NCBI RefSeq assembly: GCF_051967575.1
Contig: NZ_JBQCJW010000008.1
Location: forward strand, 62,001 to 126,000
DNA length: 64,000 nucleotides
Direction: 5' to 3'
From: Solibacillus silvestris_B
GTDB taxonomy: Bacteria; Bacillota; Bacilli; Bacillales_A; Planococcaceae
A program made the translations under genes and the position numbers. The notes under the pieces were generated by a model that saw nothing but the letters and a program-made list of their open reading frames with translations, was not told where the DNA came from and did not search any database. Below, in pieces: positions 18,880 to 28,582 of the stretch. Position 1 is the first letter of the stretch. Each line of letters starts with the position of its first letter.

Positions 18880-18922
18880 ATAAAAAGAGTAAACACCGAT
18901 GATTAGCCATCAGCGTTTACTC
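18880..18922 (-). terminator. Terminator after the aldehyde dehydrogenase/DUF779 pair
   Basis: Minus strand stem GAGTAAACgcTGATGG/TCATCGgtGTTTACTC followed by TTTTTATATG. Confidence 0.85.
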
Positions 18923-18928
18923 TCCGGT

Positions 18929-19294
18929 TTATGTTTGAAGCTGCTCAAGCTCTTCTTTTGTGAATGCCCGTGATCTTGATAAAAAGCGCCTTCCTTCGAC
19001 GCCTTCCAATGAAAACATGCCACCACGTCCATCGACGACATCAATAATAATTTGCGTATGCTTCCAATAATCATATTGGTTTTTATGCATATAAAACGGA
19101 CTGTCACCAATGCGGCCTAAAAGCACATCTTGATTGCCGATGATTAGGTCGCCATCAGGATAGCACATAGGTGAAGAGCCATCACAGCAGCCGCCTGATT
19201 GATGGAACATAATCGGGCCATGGCGCTCCTTTAACTTCTCGATTAATTGCAGTGCCGAATCGGTTGCGACTACGCGTTCAACCAAATTTCGCAC
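18929..19294 (-). CDS. DUF779 protein, partner of the aldehyde dehydrogenase
   Basis: 121 residues or slightly fewer. It has the cysteine-rich HQSGGCCDGSSPMCYPDGD near residue 31 and the WKHTQIIIDVVDGRGGMFSLE block typical of DUF779. The family is commonly encoded beside ExaC-type acetaldehyde dehydrogenases, as here (eight bases downstream). The function is unproven. The start is uncertain: GTG at 19294 overlaps the AGAGGGGG ribosome site, and TTG at 19285 has better spacing. Confidence 0.88.
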   Translation of the reverse strand: MRNLVERVVATDSALQLIEKLKERHGPIMFHQSGGCCDGSSPMCYPDGDLIIGNQDVLLGRIGDSPFYMHKNQYDYWKHTQIIIDVVDGRGGMFSLEGVEGRRFLSRSRAFTKEELEQLQT

Positions 19295-19302
19295 CCCCTC
19301 TC

Positions 19303-20829
19303 TTAGAAGAAGCCTAAGCGGTTTTCATCATAGCTTACTAACAGGTTTTTCGTTTGCTGGTAATGGCTCAGCATCATTTTATGGTTTTCACGGCCGACAC
19401 CACTCATTTTATAGCCGCCAAATGCTGCGTGCGCAGGGTAAGCATGGTAGCAGTTTGTCCAAACACGGCCTGCTTGAATGCCGCGGCCAAAGCGGTATGC
19501 CGTATTCATATCGCGCGTCCATACACCCGAGCCTAAACCATATAATGTGTCATTCGCAATTTCCAATGCTTCTTCCTTCGTCTTGAATGTTGTAACAGCG
19601 ACAACCGGACCAAAGATCTCCTCTTGGAAAATCCGCATTTTATTATGGCCTTTAAATACAGTCGGTTTAATATAATAACCTTCCGCATAATCGCCGCCAA
19701 GATCATTCTTTTCGCCGCCGATCAAGCACTCAGCGCCTTCTTCTTTGCCAATTTGTAAATATGATTGGATTTTTTCCATTTGCTCTGACGAAGCTTGAGC
19801 ACCCATCATCGTATCTGTATCTAAAGGATTCCCTGTTTTGATTGCTTCTACACGCTTTAAGACGCGCTCCATAAATTTTTCGTAAATCGATTCCTGAATA
19901 AGTGCACGAGAAGGACATGTACATACTTCCCCTTGGTTTAACGCGAATAATACAAAACCTTCCACCGCTTTATCCAAAAATGCATCATCAGCATCCATAA
20001 TATCTTCAAAGAAAATATTCGGTGATTTACCGCCTAATTCCAATGTAACGGGGATTAAATTTTGTGACGCATATTGCATAATTAAGCGCCCTGTCGTCGT
20101 CTCGCCAGTAAAGGCGATTTTGCCGATGCGCGGATTCGAAGCTAACGGTTTTCCTGCTTCCAAACCGAAACCATTCACAACATTCAGCACACCTGGCGGC
20201 AATAGATCTTCAATCAGCTCAACCAGCACTAAAATTGATGCTGGTGTTTGCTCTGCAGGCTTCAATACGACACAATTTCCTGCCGCAAGCGCTGGTGCAA
20301 GCTTCCATACTGCCATAAGCAACGGGAAGTTCCATGGGATAATTTGTCCGACAACACCAATCGGCTCATGGAAATGATATGCAACTGTATTGTCATCAAT
20401 TTGGCTAAGCGAGCCTTCCTGAGCACGTAAAGCCCCGGCAAAATAGCGGAAGTGGTCAATGCCAAGAGGCAGATCCGCATTCAATGTCTCCCTTACCGCT
20501 TTACCGTTATCCCAGGTTTCTGCAACCGCCAGCATTTCAAGGTTTTGTTCCATGCGATCCGCAATTTTCAGCAAAATATTGGCACGCTCCGTTGCAGACG
20601 TCCTACCCCAAGCGTCTTTTGCCGCATGGGCCGCATCTAAAGCGAGTTCGATATCTTCTTCAGTTGAACGAGCTACTTGCGTGAATGCTTTACCTGTAAC
20701 AGGTGTTACATTGTCAAAATACTCCCCTTTAACCGGCGCTGTCCATTTACCGCCGATAAAGTTGTCATAGCGCTCCTTAAAATTCACTATTGCGCCGTCC
20801 GTGTTTGGATTTTGATACACTGCTGCCAT
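19303..20829 (-). CDS. Acetaldehyde dehydrogenase, ExaC/AcoD-like
   Basis: An NAD-dependent aldehyde dehydrogenase of about 508 residues, probably acting on acetaldehyde or other short aldehydes. Motifs: the cofactor site GQIIPWNFPLLMAVWKLAP, the Glu in LELGGKSPNI, the catalytic Cys in NQGEVCTCPSR, and the C-terminal NCYHAYPAHAAFGGYKMSG, which is characteristic of the ExaC branch. The ATG at 20829 has GGGGAGAG upstream; the in-frame ATG at 20874 lacks such a site. Paired with the DUF779 gene and followed by a terminator. Confidence 0.94.
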   Translation of the reverse strand: MAAVYQNPNTDGAIVNFKERYDNFIGGKWTAPVKGEYFDNVTPVTGKAFTQVARSTEEDIELALDAAHAAKDAWGRTSATERANILLKIADRMEQNLEMLAVAETWDNGKAVRETLNADLPLGIDHFRYFAGALRAQEGSLSQIDDNTVAYHFHEPIGVVGQIIPWNFPLLMAVWKLAPALAAGNCVVLKPAEQTPASILVLVELIEDLLPPGVLNVVNGFGLEAGKPLASNPRIGKIAFTGETTTGRLIMQYASQNLIPVTLELGGKSPNIFFEDIMDADDAFLDKAVEGFVLFALNQGEVCTCPSRALIQESIYEKFMERVLKRVEAIKTGNPLDTDTMMGAQASSEQMEKIQSYLQIGKEEGAECLIGGEKNDLGGDYAEGYYIKPTVFKGHNKMRIFQEEIFGPVVAVTTFKTKEEALEIANDTLYGLGSGVWTRDMNTAYRFGRGIQAGRVWTNCYHAYPAHAAFGGYKMSGVGRENHKMMLSHYQQTKNLLVSYDENRLGFF

Positions 20830-21053
20830 TGAAATCTCTCCCCTTTGCATAAATTGTTTTGACAATACCTTCACATACAGGATGTACCGGGATCTATGCT
20901 GAAATTTCTTTATTTGTGAGAAGTATCTTCAACTATTATATTGTCAGAAAAGTTATATTATTTCAAATATTAAACTACAATTTTCCGAAGATTTTATAAT
21001 CAACATTCTGCTATACTGGTAATTATTACTATTACATTAAAGGAAGTATATAT

Positions 21054-22259
21054 ATGAAACGCCTTATCGCTCTTTCTATTTTAATATTTACGCCATTTTT
21101 CTTTACAAAAATAACGTACGCTTCTTCAATGGAAACGATACAGATTGAGGAAGAAACAACCGCTCGCTTCCATTTGCATAATGGGCAGGAAGTAAAGTAT
21201 ATTACTTTTTCAAAAGGGGAAACTTACAGCGCCGTTTTAGAGGATTCCTCATGGTTGATCGAAGCGGGAAATGCAAAAGTCCAAATTGGCGAACAGCGGG
21301 CAAGACGCCTGAATGAAAAAATACAGCCTGCTAAAAACAAAAACAAAGTACAGATTTTAACACATGAAACTGTCCCTGTTTATGCTTCCCATCACGGCAA
21401 AGGCAAGCCAATCGCCATATTAGGCCAAAACACGCGCATTAGCTCAAATGGTGTAAAGGGCAACTATTATGAGATCGTCATCGGGGGCAAGCTTGGATAT
21501 GTCCCTATAAGCAAAATGGAGATTGATAGCGGAATTCCTATACTGATTTATCATCACTTTGTAAAAGATATTAAAAACTCTTATTTCCGTAACAATGTAT
21601 CGGTTGTCGATATTGACCATTTCGAACAACAAATGACGTTCTTGAACGATGAAAACTTTACAACGGTTTCTCTGAAAGATGTGGATTTATGGATGCAAAA
21701 GAAACAGGCACTTCCTGCAAAAGTGGTCGCCCTGACATTTGATGATGCAAACCTATCATTGGAAAAAATGGTTTATCCAATTTTACAGGGGAAAAATATG
21801 TACGGAACTACATTTGTCATCGGCAATCGTGTGAAAGATGAGACACCGGAATTTAATAGTGAAGCCGAAAAAGTTCAGTTTTCAGGCTTTAACGAGCTTC
21901 ACAATGTGATGGAACGAATCGAGATCGAACATCATACATATGCACTGCATGTTTATGATCAAGCATTAAAGAGAAGCCAGCTTCAGCTTACATCGAATCG
22001 CGGTTTGCATTACGACCTGCAGCAAGCAAATGAGGTTTTTCAGCGAATAGATCCAAACATACAAGCACAGTACTATTCATATCCATTTGGGAAGTTCAAT
22101 AAAAATCATGAGGCAACACTTATAGAAAACAATATTTCGCTCGCATTTTTAAATAGAGGCGGCAAAACGGAAATGACGAGCCCGCGATTATATGTGCCCC
22201 GTATACCTATACAAAATTCCATGCCGCTCGAGCATTTTAAAACATTAATTCAAAATTAA
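21054..22259 (+). CDS. Secreted polysaccharide deacetylase-like protein with SH3-like domain
   Basis: 401 residues. A signal peptide (MKRLIALSILIFTPFFF, cut near TYASS) is followed by an SH3b-like segment (residues 85-160, ending GYVPISKMEI). The NodB-type domain runs from PILIYHHF through the metal-site motif LTFDDANLS (usually TFDDG) to YYSYPFGKFNKN. The PgaB-like layout suggests de-N-acetylation of a cell-wall or exopolysaccharide glycan. The Gly after the Asp pair is replaced by Ala, so activity is not certain. Confidence 0.88.
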   Translation: MKRLIALSILIFTPFFFTKITYASSMETIQIEEETTARFHLHNGQEVKYITFSKGETYSAVLEDSSWLIEAGNAKVQIGEQRARRLNEKIQPAKNKNKVQILTHETVPVYASHHGKGKPIAILGQNTRISSNGVKGNYYEIVIGGKLGYVPISKMEIDSGIPILIYHHFVKDIKNSYFRNNVSVVDIDHFEQQMTFLNDENFTTVSLKDVDLWMQKKQALPAKVVALTFDDANLSLEKMVYPILQGKNMYGTTFVIGNRVKDETPEFNSEAEKVQFSGFNELHNVMERIEIEHHTYALHVYDQALKRSQLQLTSNRGLHYDLQQANEVFQRIDPNIQAQYYSYPFGKFNKNHEATLIENNISLAFLNRGGKTEMTSPRLYVPRIPIQNSMPLEHFKTLIQN

Positions 22260-22342
22260 CGGCCCACTTCTAAAACGTAGCGCTGCGAATTTATGCTGTA
22301 TTTAATGTATACTGGAGATATTCTATTAGTAGGTGAAAAATT

Positions 22343-23047
22343 ATGCGTATAAATAAATTTTTAGCAGAAACAGGCATCGTGTCGCGTCGCGGTGCAGATA
22401 AATGGGTTGAAGAAGGACGAGTAACGATTAATGGCATACTCGCAGAAAATGGAAGTCAAGTAGAGGCAGGCGATGAAGTTTTTGTTGACGGCAAGCCTGT
22501 GAAAAGAGAAGAGCAGCTTGTATATATTGTGTTGAACAAGCCTGTTGGGATTACGAGTACAACAGAAAAACATATCGAAGGAAATGTCGTAGATTTTATA
22601 AACCATCCGTTGCGTATTTTCCATATCGGCCGTTTGGACAAAGATTCAGAGGGGTTGCTTCTTCTGACAAATGACGGAGATATAGTAAACGAAATTTTAC
22701 GTGCGGAAAACCATCATGAAAAGGAATATGTCGTCCAAGTCGATAAGCCGATTACCGACAAATTCATTCTCGATATGAGCTCGGGAGTGGAAATTTTGGA
22801 TACGACGACACTTCCTTGCCGCGTCGAAAAAATTTCCTCCAAAGTATTCAAAATTATTTTGGAGCAAGGCTTAAACCGTCAAATCCGCCGTATGTGCTCT
22901 GCGCTTGGCTATTCTGTACAGCGACTTCAGCGCATCCGTATTATGAATATTCATATCGGCAATTTAAAAGTCGGGCAATGGCGTGACCTTACAGATAAAG
23001 AAAAAAATGAACTATTTCAATTACTAAACTACACACCAAAGCAATAA
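22343..23047 (+). CDS. rluF: 23S rRNA pseudouridine synthase, RluF-like
   Basis: Isomerises a uridine in 23S rRNA helix 74-type positions. 234 residues: an N-terminal S4 domain (RINKFLAETGIVSRRGADKWVEEGRV), the catalytic Asp in HIGRLDKDSEGLLLLTNDG near residue 100, and the C-terminal NRQIRRMCSALGYSVQRLQRIRI block. The RluF branch is chosen over RluB/RluE because of the short length and QRLQRIRI motif; the exact target base is inference. It lies 55 bases before the next gene and may be co-transcribed with it. Confidence 0.92.
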   Translation: MRINKFLAETGIVSRRGADKWVEEGRVTINGILAENGSQVEAGDEVFVDGKPVKREEQLVYIVLNKPVGITSTTEKHIEGNVVDFINHPLRIFHIGRLDKDSEGLLLLTNDGDIVNEILRAENHHEKEYVVQVDKPITDKFILDMSSGVEILDTTTLPCRVEKISSKVFKIILEQGLNRQIRRMCSALGYSVQRLQRIRIMNIHIGNLKVGQWRDLTDKEKNELFQLLNYTPKQ

Positions 23048-23101
23048 GTATCAATTCTCATCAAACGATGGAGCTACTTATTTTGCGTAGGGGGCATCAT
23101 T

Positions 23102-23827
23102 ATGTTGACGATCCAGCCAACTGAGAATTTAACAGGATTAACAGTAAGCGGGGATTATTGGGATTTGGATGATTTAATTCATGCTATTTATGAAGTCATC
23201 GGAGAAGAAAAGCGCTATTTTCATTTTGAAGGTGTGCGGCAGCGCTTGCTCACTGTTTGCCTGAAAATGCGTCAAGCTTCTAAAGGGGAGCATGGCATTG
23301 ATTATATAGCAAACGGGATAAGCAAAGATGCACTGAAGAGAATGAACGCTATCATCCCTGAGAAAAATATTTATTATAGTGTGAACTTACTTACACCCGA
23401 GCTTATTTTTTCCGCGCTCGCATTGAATGATTTTGTTTCGCTTTACAAAGAAACGGTCGATGACTCGGAATGGAGCATCGCTGTGACATCGATTCGCAAG
23501 TTTCAGTCACTCGTTGCTAATTCCATCGCGGCATTCATTCCCGAGGGTCATTATATGTTGTTTTTAACAACGCTCCATACGAAATCGCCACTGTTTCATC
23601 AGTATGCTACACAGTATGTCGATTTATTGAATCTGGAATATTTGTCGCTGTCAAAAGATGAACGCGAAGAGCATATGACATCATTTGCTTTACGCTTTTT
23701 AACGGAAGATGAGACTTATAAAGTGCTAGTTCAACAGCTTCTGGATGTGACAAGTGTTTCGAAGCAATCATTATATGAGGTGGAACTAACTTTAAAGTAT
23801 CCAAATGACGAATCAATCATTTGGTAA
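23102..23827 (+). CDS. DUF6904-like protein, unknown function
   Basis: 241 residues, soluble, no signal. The N-terminus (TENLTGLTVSGDYWDLDDLIHAIYEVIGEE) resembles the family I recall as DUF6904; this is from memory. No catalytic motifs are recognised. The ATG follows a GGGGGCATCATT site, and a strong terminator closes the rluF unit just after it. Confidence 0.7.
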   Translation: MLTIQPTENLTGLTVSGDYWDLDDLIHAIYEVIGEEKRYFHFEGVRQRLLTVCLKMRQASKGEHGIDYIANGISKDALKRMNAIIPEKNIYYSVNLLTPELIFSALALNDFVSLYKETVDDSEWSIAVTSIRKFQSLVANSIAAFIPEGHYMLFLTTLHTKSPLFHQYATQYVDLLNLEYLSLSKDEREEHMTSFALRFLTEDETYKVLVQQLLDVTSVSKQSLYEVELTLKYPNDESIIW

Positions 23828-23837
23828 AGAACAAGGA

Positions 23838-23877
23838 AAAGACGCATGGAGTATAACTGTTCCATGCGCCTTTTTTG
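23838..23877 (+). terminator. Intrinsic terminator between convergent genes
   Basis: CGCATGGA (23843-23850) and TCCATGCG (23861-23868) stem followed by a T run; ends the rluF unit before livF. Confidence 0.88.
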
Positions 23878-23886
23878 GCTTAAATT

Positions 23887-24591
23887 CTACAAGCCTCCTA
23901 AATAGGCTGCCCTCACTTCGTCGCTTTCCTGCAGTTCTTTGGCTGATCCTGCAAGCACTATTTTGCCCGTTTCCAAAACATAGGCGCGGTGTGCTACCGA
24001 CAATGCCATATGCGCATTTTGCTCGACTAGTAAAACCGTAACGCCTTCTTTATTGACCATTTCAATAATATTGAAGATGTTTTTTACCATAAGCGGTGCA
24101 AGACCCATCGATGGTTCATCCATAATAATAAGCTTTGGCTTGGCCATTAAAGCACGTCCCATCGCAAGCATTTGTTGCTCACCGCCTGATAATGTTCCCG
24201 AAAGCTGTTTGCGCCGTTCCAATAGACGGGGGAATAACTCAAAAACATGCTCCATATCCTTTTTGATTCCGTCTCTATCCGAGCGTAAATATGCCCCTAG
24301 TTCCAAATTTTCCTCCACCGTCATATTCGAAAATACACGACGTCCTTCTGGTACATGCGAAAGACCCGCCTTCACGATGGATTGCGCTGGCTTGCCGTCA
24401 ATTGCGGAACCTAAATATTCAATCGATCCACGCTTTGGCTTCAGCAACCCGGAAATCGTCTTCAGCAATGTACTTTTCCCCGCACCGTTCGCACCGATTA
24501 ATGTAACGATTTCACCTTCATTTACTTCGAGGGAGATTCCTTTCAATGCTTGGATATTACCATAAAACACATCGATATCATTGATTTTCAG
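23887..24591 (-). CDS. livF: Branched-chain amino acid ABC transporter ATPase LivF
   Basis: One of two ATPases that drive Leu/Ile/Val uptake. About 234 residues: Walker A GANGAGKST, signature LSGGEQQMLAMGRALM, Walker B KLIIMDEPSMGLAP, and the LivF-specific LVEQNAHMALSVAHRAYVLETG. Start taken as ATG 24591, four bases after the livG stop; GAGGAGG lies inside the end of livG. Last gene of livJHMGF. Confidence 0.95.
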   Translation of the reverse strand: MKINDIDVFYGNIQALKGISLEVNEGEIVTLIGANGAGKSTLLKTISGLLKPKRGSIEYLGSAIDGKPAQSIVKAGLSHVPEGRRVFSNMTVEENLELGAYLRSDRDGIKKDMEHVFELFPRLLERRKQLSGTLSGGEQQMLAMGRALMAKPKLIIMDEPSMGLAPLMVKNIFNIIEMVNKEGVTVLLVEQNAHMALSVAHRAYVLETGKIVLAGSAKELQESDEVRAAYLGGL

Positions 24592-24595
24592 CATA

Positions 24596-25372
24596 TTATT
24601 CTGTAACCTCCTCACCTAAGTAAGCTTCAATCACTTTCGGGTTTGAACGAATTTCCGCAGGTGTCCCATTTGCGATTAGTTGCCCATGGTCAAGCACATA
24701 AATGCGCTCGCAAATCCCCATAACTAAGCTCATGTCATGCTCGATCAATAAAATCGTTAAATCAAATTCTTTACGTATGAAAGCAATGAGCTCCATTAAA
24801 TCATTTGTTTCTTGCGGATTCATCCCGGCAGCTGGCTCATCCAGCAAAAGAAGCTTTGGGGCTGCCGCCAATGCCCGGGCTATTTCTAAACGCCGCTGCA
24901 TTCCGTACGGCAAGTTTTTTGCAAGCTCATCGCGATACACATCAAGCCCAAATATTTTTAAAAATGCCAATGATTCTTGTTCCATTGTCTCTTCGCCTTT
25001 AAAGTGGCTCGGCAAACGGAAAATACTCGAGATTAAATTGTGCTTTGCTAAACCGTGGTTCGCTACTTTTACATTATCGAGGACTGATAACTCTTTAAAC
25101 AGGCGTATATTTTGGAAAGTACGGCTGATTCCTTGGCGTGTTACTTTGTAAGGATCCAAGCCGCTGATCGACTTGCCATCAAACATAATCGTCCCTTCCG
25201 TTGGAGTATAAACACCTGTCAACATATTAAATGTTGTCGTTTTCCCCGCACCATTCGGACCAATCAAGCCGATGAGTTCACCTTGATTCATATGCAAACC
25301 CACATTTTGCACAGCTTTTAAGCCCCCAAATTGTATGCCTAAATTCTCTACTTTAAGAAGCGCACTGCTCAT
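24596..25372 (-). CDS. livG: Branched-chain amino acid ABC transporter ATPase LivG
   Basis: 258 residues, the second ATPase of the Liv system. Walker A GPNGAGKTT near residue 37, the LivG-type insertion with SRTFQNIRLF, signature LPYGMQRRLEIARALA, and Walker B LLLLDEPAAGMNP. The ATG overlaps the livM stop in ATGA, showing translational coupling. Confidence 0.96.
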   Translation of the reverse strand: MSSALLKVENLGIQFGGLKAVQNVGLHMNQGELIGLIGPNGAGKTTTFNMLTGVYTPTEGTIMFDGKSISGLDPYKVTRQGISRTFQNIRLFKELSVLDNVKVANHGLAKHNLISSIFRLPSHFKGEETMEQESLAFLKIFGLDVYRDELAKNLPYGMQRRLEIARALAAAPKLLLLDEPAAGMNPQETNDLMELIAFIRKEFDLTILLIEHDMSLVMGICERIYVLDHGQLIANGTPAEIRSNPKVIEAYLGEEVTE

Positions 25373-26307
25373 ACGCGTGTACCTCCTTTTTTACCGAACT
25401 TGAAGTATGCTGTAATCTCCTTCGAGCCTAATAAGCCTGTAGGACGATATAGCATAACTAAAATTAGAATTAATGAGTAAATGATCATTCGCGTTTCCGG
25501 GAAGTCCTGTAAATATGTCGAGACAATTGTCAGTAAAATTGCAGCAATAACAGAGCCCGATAAACTTCCTAATCCTCCTAATACGACGAAAATCAAAATA
25601 TCGAAGGATTTTAGAAAACCGAATGCAGTCGGCTGAATCAAGTAATAGTTATGAGCATAAATAGCACCTGCAACGCCCGCGAAAAACGAACCGATAGCAA
25701 ACGCGACAACTTTGTAATATGTCGTGTTAATACCCATTGCATCTGCCGCAATTTCGTCTTCACGTATCGAAATACAAGCACGGCCATGACGGGAATTCGT
25801 GAAGTTCGAAATGACTAAAATCGTAATGAATGTTGCAAAGAATGCGTATGTCCATGTAGATTGATGGGCTACTTGCAGACCTGCCGCCCCGCCTACATAG
25901 TCTGTATTGACGAACACAATCCGAATAATCTCGGCAAAACCGAGTGTCGCAATAGCCAAGTAATCCCCTTTTAAACGAAGTGAGGGAATCCCGATTAAAA
26001 GGCCCGCAAGCCCTGCAACAATCGCACCAATTAAAATTCCTGTAATAAACGGCATGCCGAACTTCATCGTGCAAATAGCCGATATGTAAGCACCGACCGC
26101 TAAAAAACCTGCATGCCCAATCGAAAACTGGCCTGTGATCCCGATAATGACATGTAAGCTGACCGCTAAAATAATATTAATGCACATCGCGATAAACATA
26201 TTTTGATAGTAAAACTGGATCACGCCATTTGAGATCAATAACTGAACAACTGCATAAACCACAAGTGCCAGGACGGCATAACCCCAAAAGATTTTTGATT
26301 TTTTCAT
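25369..26307 (-). CDS. livM: Branched-chain amino acid ABC transporter permease LivM
   Basis: About 312 residues with eight or more hydrophobic helices and the permease motif GHAGFLAVGAYISA. The EAA-like cytoplasmic loop includes RHGRACISIREDEIAADAMGI. The ATG at 26307 is preferred because TAGGTGA, overlapping the livH stop, lies five bases upstream; a GTG at 26316 is also in frame. It pairs with LivH in the membrane. Confidence 0.95.
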   Translation of the reverse strand: MKKSKIFWGYAVLALVVYAVVQLLISNGVIQFYYQNMFIAMCINIILAVSLHVIIGITGQFSIGHAGFLAVGAYISAICTMKFGMPFITGILIGAIVAGLAGLLIGIPSLRLKGDYLAIATLGFAEIIRIVFVNTDYVGGAAGLQVAHQSTWTYAFFATFITILVISNFTNSRHGRACISIREDEIAADAMGINTTYYKVVAFAIGSFFAGVAGAIYAHNYYLIQPTAFGFLKSFDILIFVVLGGLGSLSGSVIAAILLTIVSTYLQDFPETRMIIYSLILILVMLYRPTGLLGSKEITAYFKFGKKGGTRV

Positions 26308-26316
26308 GCTGTTCAC

Positions 26317-27192
26317 CTACACTTTCTCGCGCGTATTTTTACCGAAAATACCCGCTGGACGTAAAATTAATATTAAAATAAGGATGACGAAAGCGGCTGC
26401 ATCCCGCCATAAAGAATAGCCGAGCGCAGAAACAACAGTTTCAACAACGCCAAGAACAAGCCCGCCTACCATTGCACCCGGGATAATTCCAATACCGCCT
26501 AAAACAGCTGCAATGAATGCCTTAATACCCGGCATAATTCCCATTAATGGATCGATACGAGTATAATAGATGCCAAAAATTACGCCTGCCGCTCCTGCCA
26601 AGGCAGAGCCAATCGCGAATGTTGCGGAAATCGTATTATCTACGTTAATACCCATTAAACGGGCTGCATCAGCATCATGCGAAACGGCACGCATCGCCTT
26701 GCCGATTTTCGTTTTGTGAACAATGAACTGCAATAAAATCATTAAAACGATCGATACCGATAAAATGAAAATCGCCAATGTACTGATTTGGGCGCCGAAA
26801 ATTTCAATATTCTTCGTTGCGAACACCGTCGGGTATGCCTCTGGAGACGCCCCTCGGAAGAAAATAACCGTATATTCGATCAATAGCGATACTCCGATTG
26901 CCGTTATAAGTGCCGCAATACGTGTTGCATTCCGTAATCTTTTATATGCAACACGCTCAATAATAACCCCGATGACTGCGCATAAAATCATTGCTAAAAT
27001 AAGGGCTAAAAATATGTTCATTTCCCACCTTGCAACTGCATAAAAGCCAATAAATGCACCAAGCATGAACACATCGCCATGGGCAAAGTTGATCAGTTTA
27101 ATAATCCCATATACCATCGTATAGCCTAATGCTATAAGCGCATAGATACTGCCTAGCGAAATACCATTCACTAATTGTTGAATCCATTCCAT
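26317..27192 (-). CDS. livH: Branched-chain amino acid ABC transporter permease LivH
   Basis: About 291 residues, highly hydrophobic, with the LivH opening QQLVNGISLGSIYALIALGYTMVYG and the cytoplasmic loop MRAVSHDADAARLMGINVD. The start ATG at 27192 has AAGGAG upstream (GTG 27201 is in frame). It lies 76 bases beyond a terminator that follows livJ, so expression depends on read-through. Confidence 0.95.
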   Translation of the reverse strand: MEWIQQLVNGISLGSIYALIALGYTMVYGIIKLINFAHGDVFMLGAFIGFYAVARWEMNIFLALILAMILCAVIGVIIERVAYKRLRNATRIAALITAIGVSLLIEYTVIFFRGASPEAYPTVFATKNIEIFGAQISTLAIFILSVSIVLMILLQFIVHKTKIGKAMRAVSHDADAARLMGINVDNTISATFAIGSALAGAAGVIFGIYYTRIDPLMGIMPGIKAFIAAVLGGIGIIPGAMVGGLVLGVVETVVSALGYSLWRDAAAFVILILILILRPAGIFGKNTREKV

Positions 27193-27236
27193 ACAGTTCA
27201 CTCCTTTTTTCCGTATATTGAAGTATGAAAATATGA

Positions 27237-27266
27237 AAAAAAGGGAGGCTAGTTCCGCCCCCCTTA
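27237..27266 (-). terminator. Internal terminator between livJ and livH
   Basis: Minus strand GGGGGCggaactaGCCTCCC with seven T following. Such a partial terminator would let the binding protein be made in excess over the membrane parts, as is common in ABC operons (inference). Confidence 0.82.
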
Positions 27267-27277
27267 CTCGTTAAAAA

Positions 27278-28495
27278 TTAAGGATTAACTTTAGAGTTGA
27301 ACTGTTGTTTACCGTCTACGAATTCTAGAACTGTTGCTGATTTTACTGGGTTGTGGTTTTCGTCAACTGTGAAAGTACCTGTCACTAAGCTTAAATCTTT
27401 CGTTGCGGCAAGTTGTTTTTGCACCGCTTCACCTGTAATATCCCCATCCACACGCTTAATCGCATCAACGATAAAGTAAATCGAATCATAGCCTAAAGCA
27501 TGGAACGCATTCGGGGATTTGCTATATTTATCATTAAACGCTTTAACAAAATCCTGAATTTTCGCATCCGGGTCTTCCGATGAATAGTGGTTTGTAATGA
27601 ATGTGTTATTTAAGGCATCAGCTCCCGCCAAGTCGATCAATGTTGGAGAATCCCAGCCATCAGCTCCCATTAAAGGTGCTGTAATGCCTGCTTCGCGTGC
27701 TTGCTTAACGATTAAACCTACCTCTTCGTAATATCCTGGAATGAAGATAAAGTCTGGGTTTTTCCCTTTAATATTCGTTAATTGTGATTTGAAATCCACA
27801 TCTTTTGCTACATATGCTTCTTCAGCTACGACTGTACCGCCATTAGCTGTAATCGTTTCTTTGAATGATGCCGCTAAACCTTTTGCGTAATCAGAAGCAT
27901 TATCCGCAAAAATCGCGACATTTTTCGCCCCTATTTCATTTGTTGCAAAGTTTGCTGCTACCGTACCTTGGAACGGGTCGATGAAGCAAGTACGGAATGC
28001 ATACTCATTTACTGTGCCATCATCGTTTACCGTTACATTCGGTGCCGTACCAGAACCTGTTACCATCGGAACTTTATGTTGGCCTGCGATTTGGACCGTT
28101 GCAACAGAGTTGCCCGAAGTAGCTGGTGCTAACATCGCAACCACTTTTTCCTGCTCAGCCAGTTTCATTGCAGCAGATGTTGCCTCTGCTGTTTCTGATT
28201 TATTGTCAACTGGAATATACTCAAGCTTTTTGCCGTCAATACCCCCTGCCGCATTGATTTCTTCGATGGCCAATTTTGCCCCATCATTGATTGACGATCC
28301 GTAAGAGGCTACACCTCCGGATAATTCCAGGTTTGCGCCAATTTTAATAACATCGCCTACAGTATTGCCACTGCCGCTGCCACCTGAGCTTGAAGAACCA
28401 GAATCATCTGTACCACATCCAGCTAACACCCCTGTTAATAACGCTGTAGCCATAAATAATGAACCATATTTTTTTGTTTTGTTATACTTTGCCAT
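27278..28495 (-). CDS. Branched-chain amino acid binding lipoprotein (LivJ/LivK-type)
   Basis: Extracellular receptor of the Liv ABC importer. 405 residues with a lipoprotein signal (lipobox LAGC at about 24-27), a Ser/Gly-rich linker, and a periplasmic-binding-protein type I fold (IKIGANLELSGGVASYG, then APATSGNSVATVQIA). The ATG has AAGGGGGAG upstream. First gene of livJHMGF, controlled by a TATAAT promoter with a CodY-like site close upstream. Confidence 0.95.
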   Translation of the reverse strand: MAKYNKTKKYGSLFMATALLTGVLAGCGTDDSGSSSSGGSGSGNTVGDVIKIGANLELSGGVASYGSSINDGAKLAIEEINAAGGIDGKKLEYIPVDNKSETAEATSAAMKLAEQEKVVAMLAPATSGNSVATVQIAGQHKVPMVTGSGTAPNVTVNDDGTVNEYAFRTCFIDPFQGTVAANFATNEIGAKNVAIFADNASDYAKGLAASFKETITANGGTVVAEEAYVAKDVDFKSQLTNIKGKNPDFIFIPGYYEEVGLIVKQAREAGITAPLMGADGWDSPTLIDLAGADALNNTFITNHYSSEDPDAKIQDFVKAFNDKYSKSPNAFHALGYDSIYFIVDAIKRVDGDITGEAVQKQLAATKDLSLVTGTFTVDENHNPVKSATVLEFVDGKQQFNSKVNP

Positions 28496-28542
28496 TATTG
28501 TCTCCCCCTTGAGTAAACTTAAAATGTTTGATATTTCTGATA

Positions 28543-28571
28543 ATTATACTCAATCTCTTACATTACTACAA
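28543..28571 (-). promoter_or_regulatory. Promoter of the liv operon
   Basis: Minus strand TTGTAG (28566-28571), 17-bp spacer, TATAAT (28543-28548), about 50 bases before the livJ ATG. Confidence 0.65.
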
Positions 28572-28582
28572 TCAGATTTTTT

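Noticed and set aside
20830..21050. Sigma-54 (-24/-12) promoter before the ExaC-like gene
   Set aside because: No GGCAC-N5-TTGC pair on the minus strand; such promoters occur for related genes but not here.
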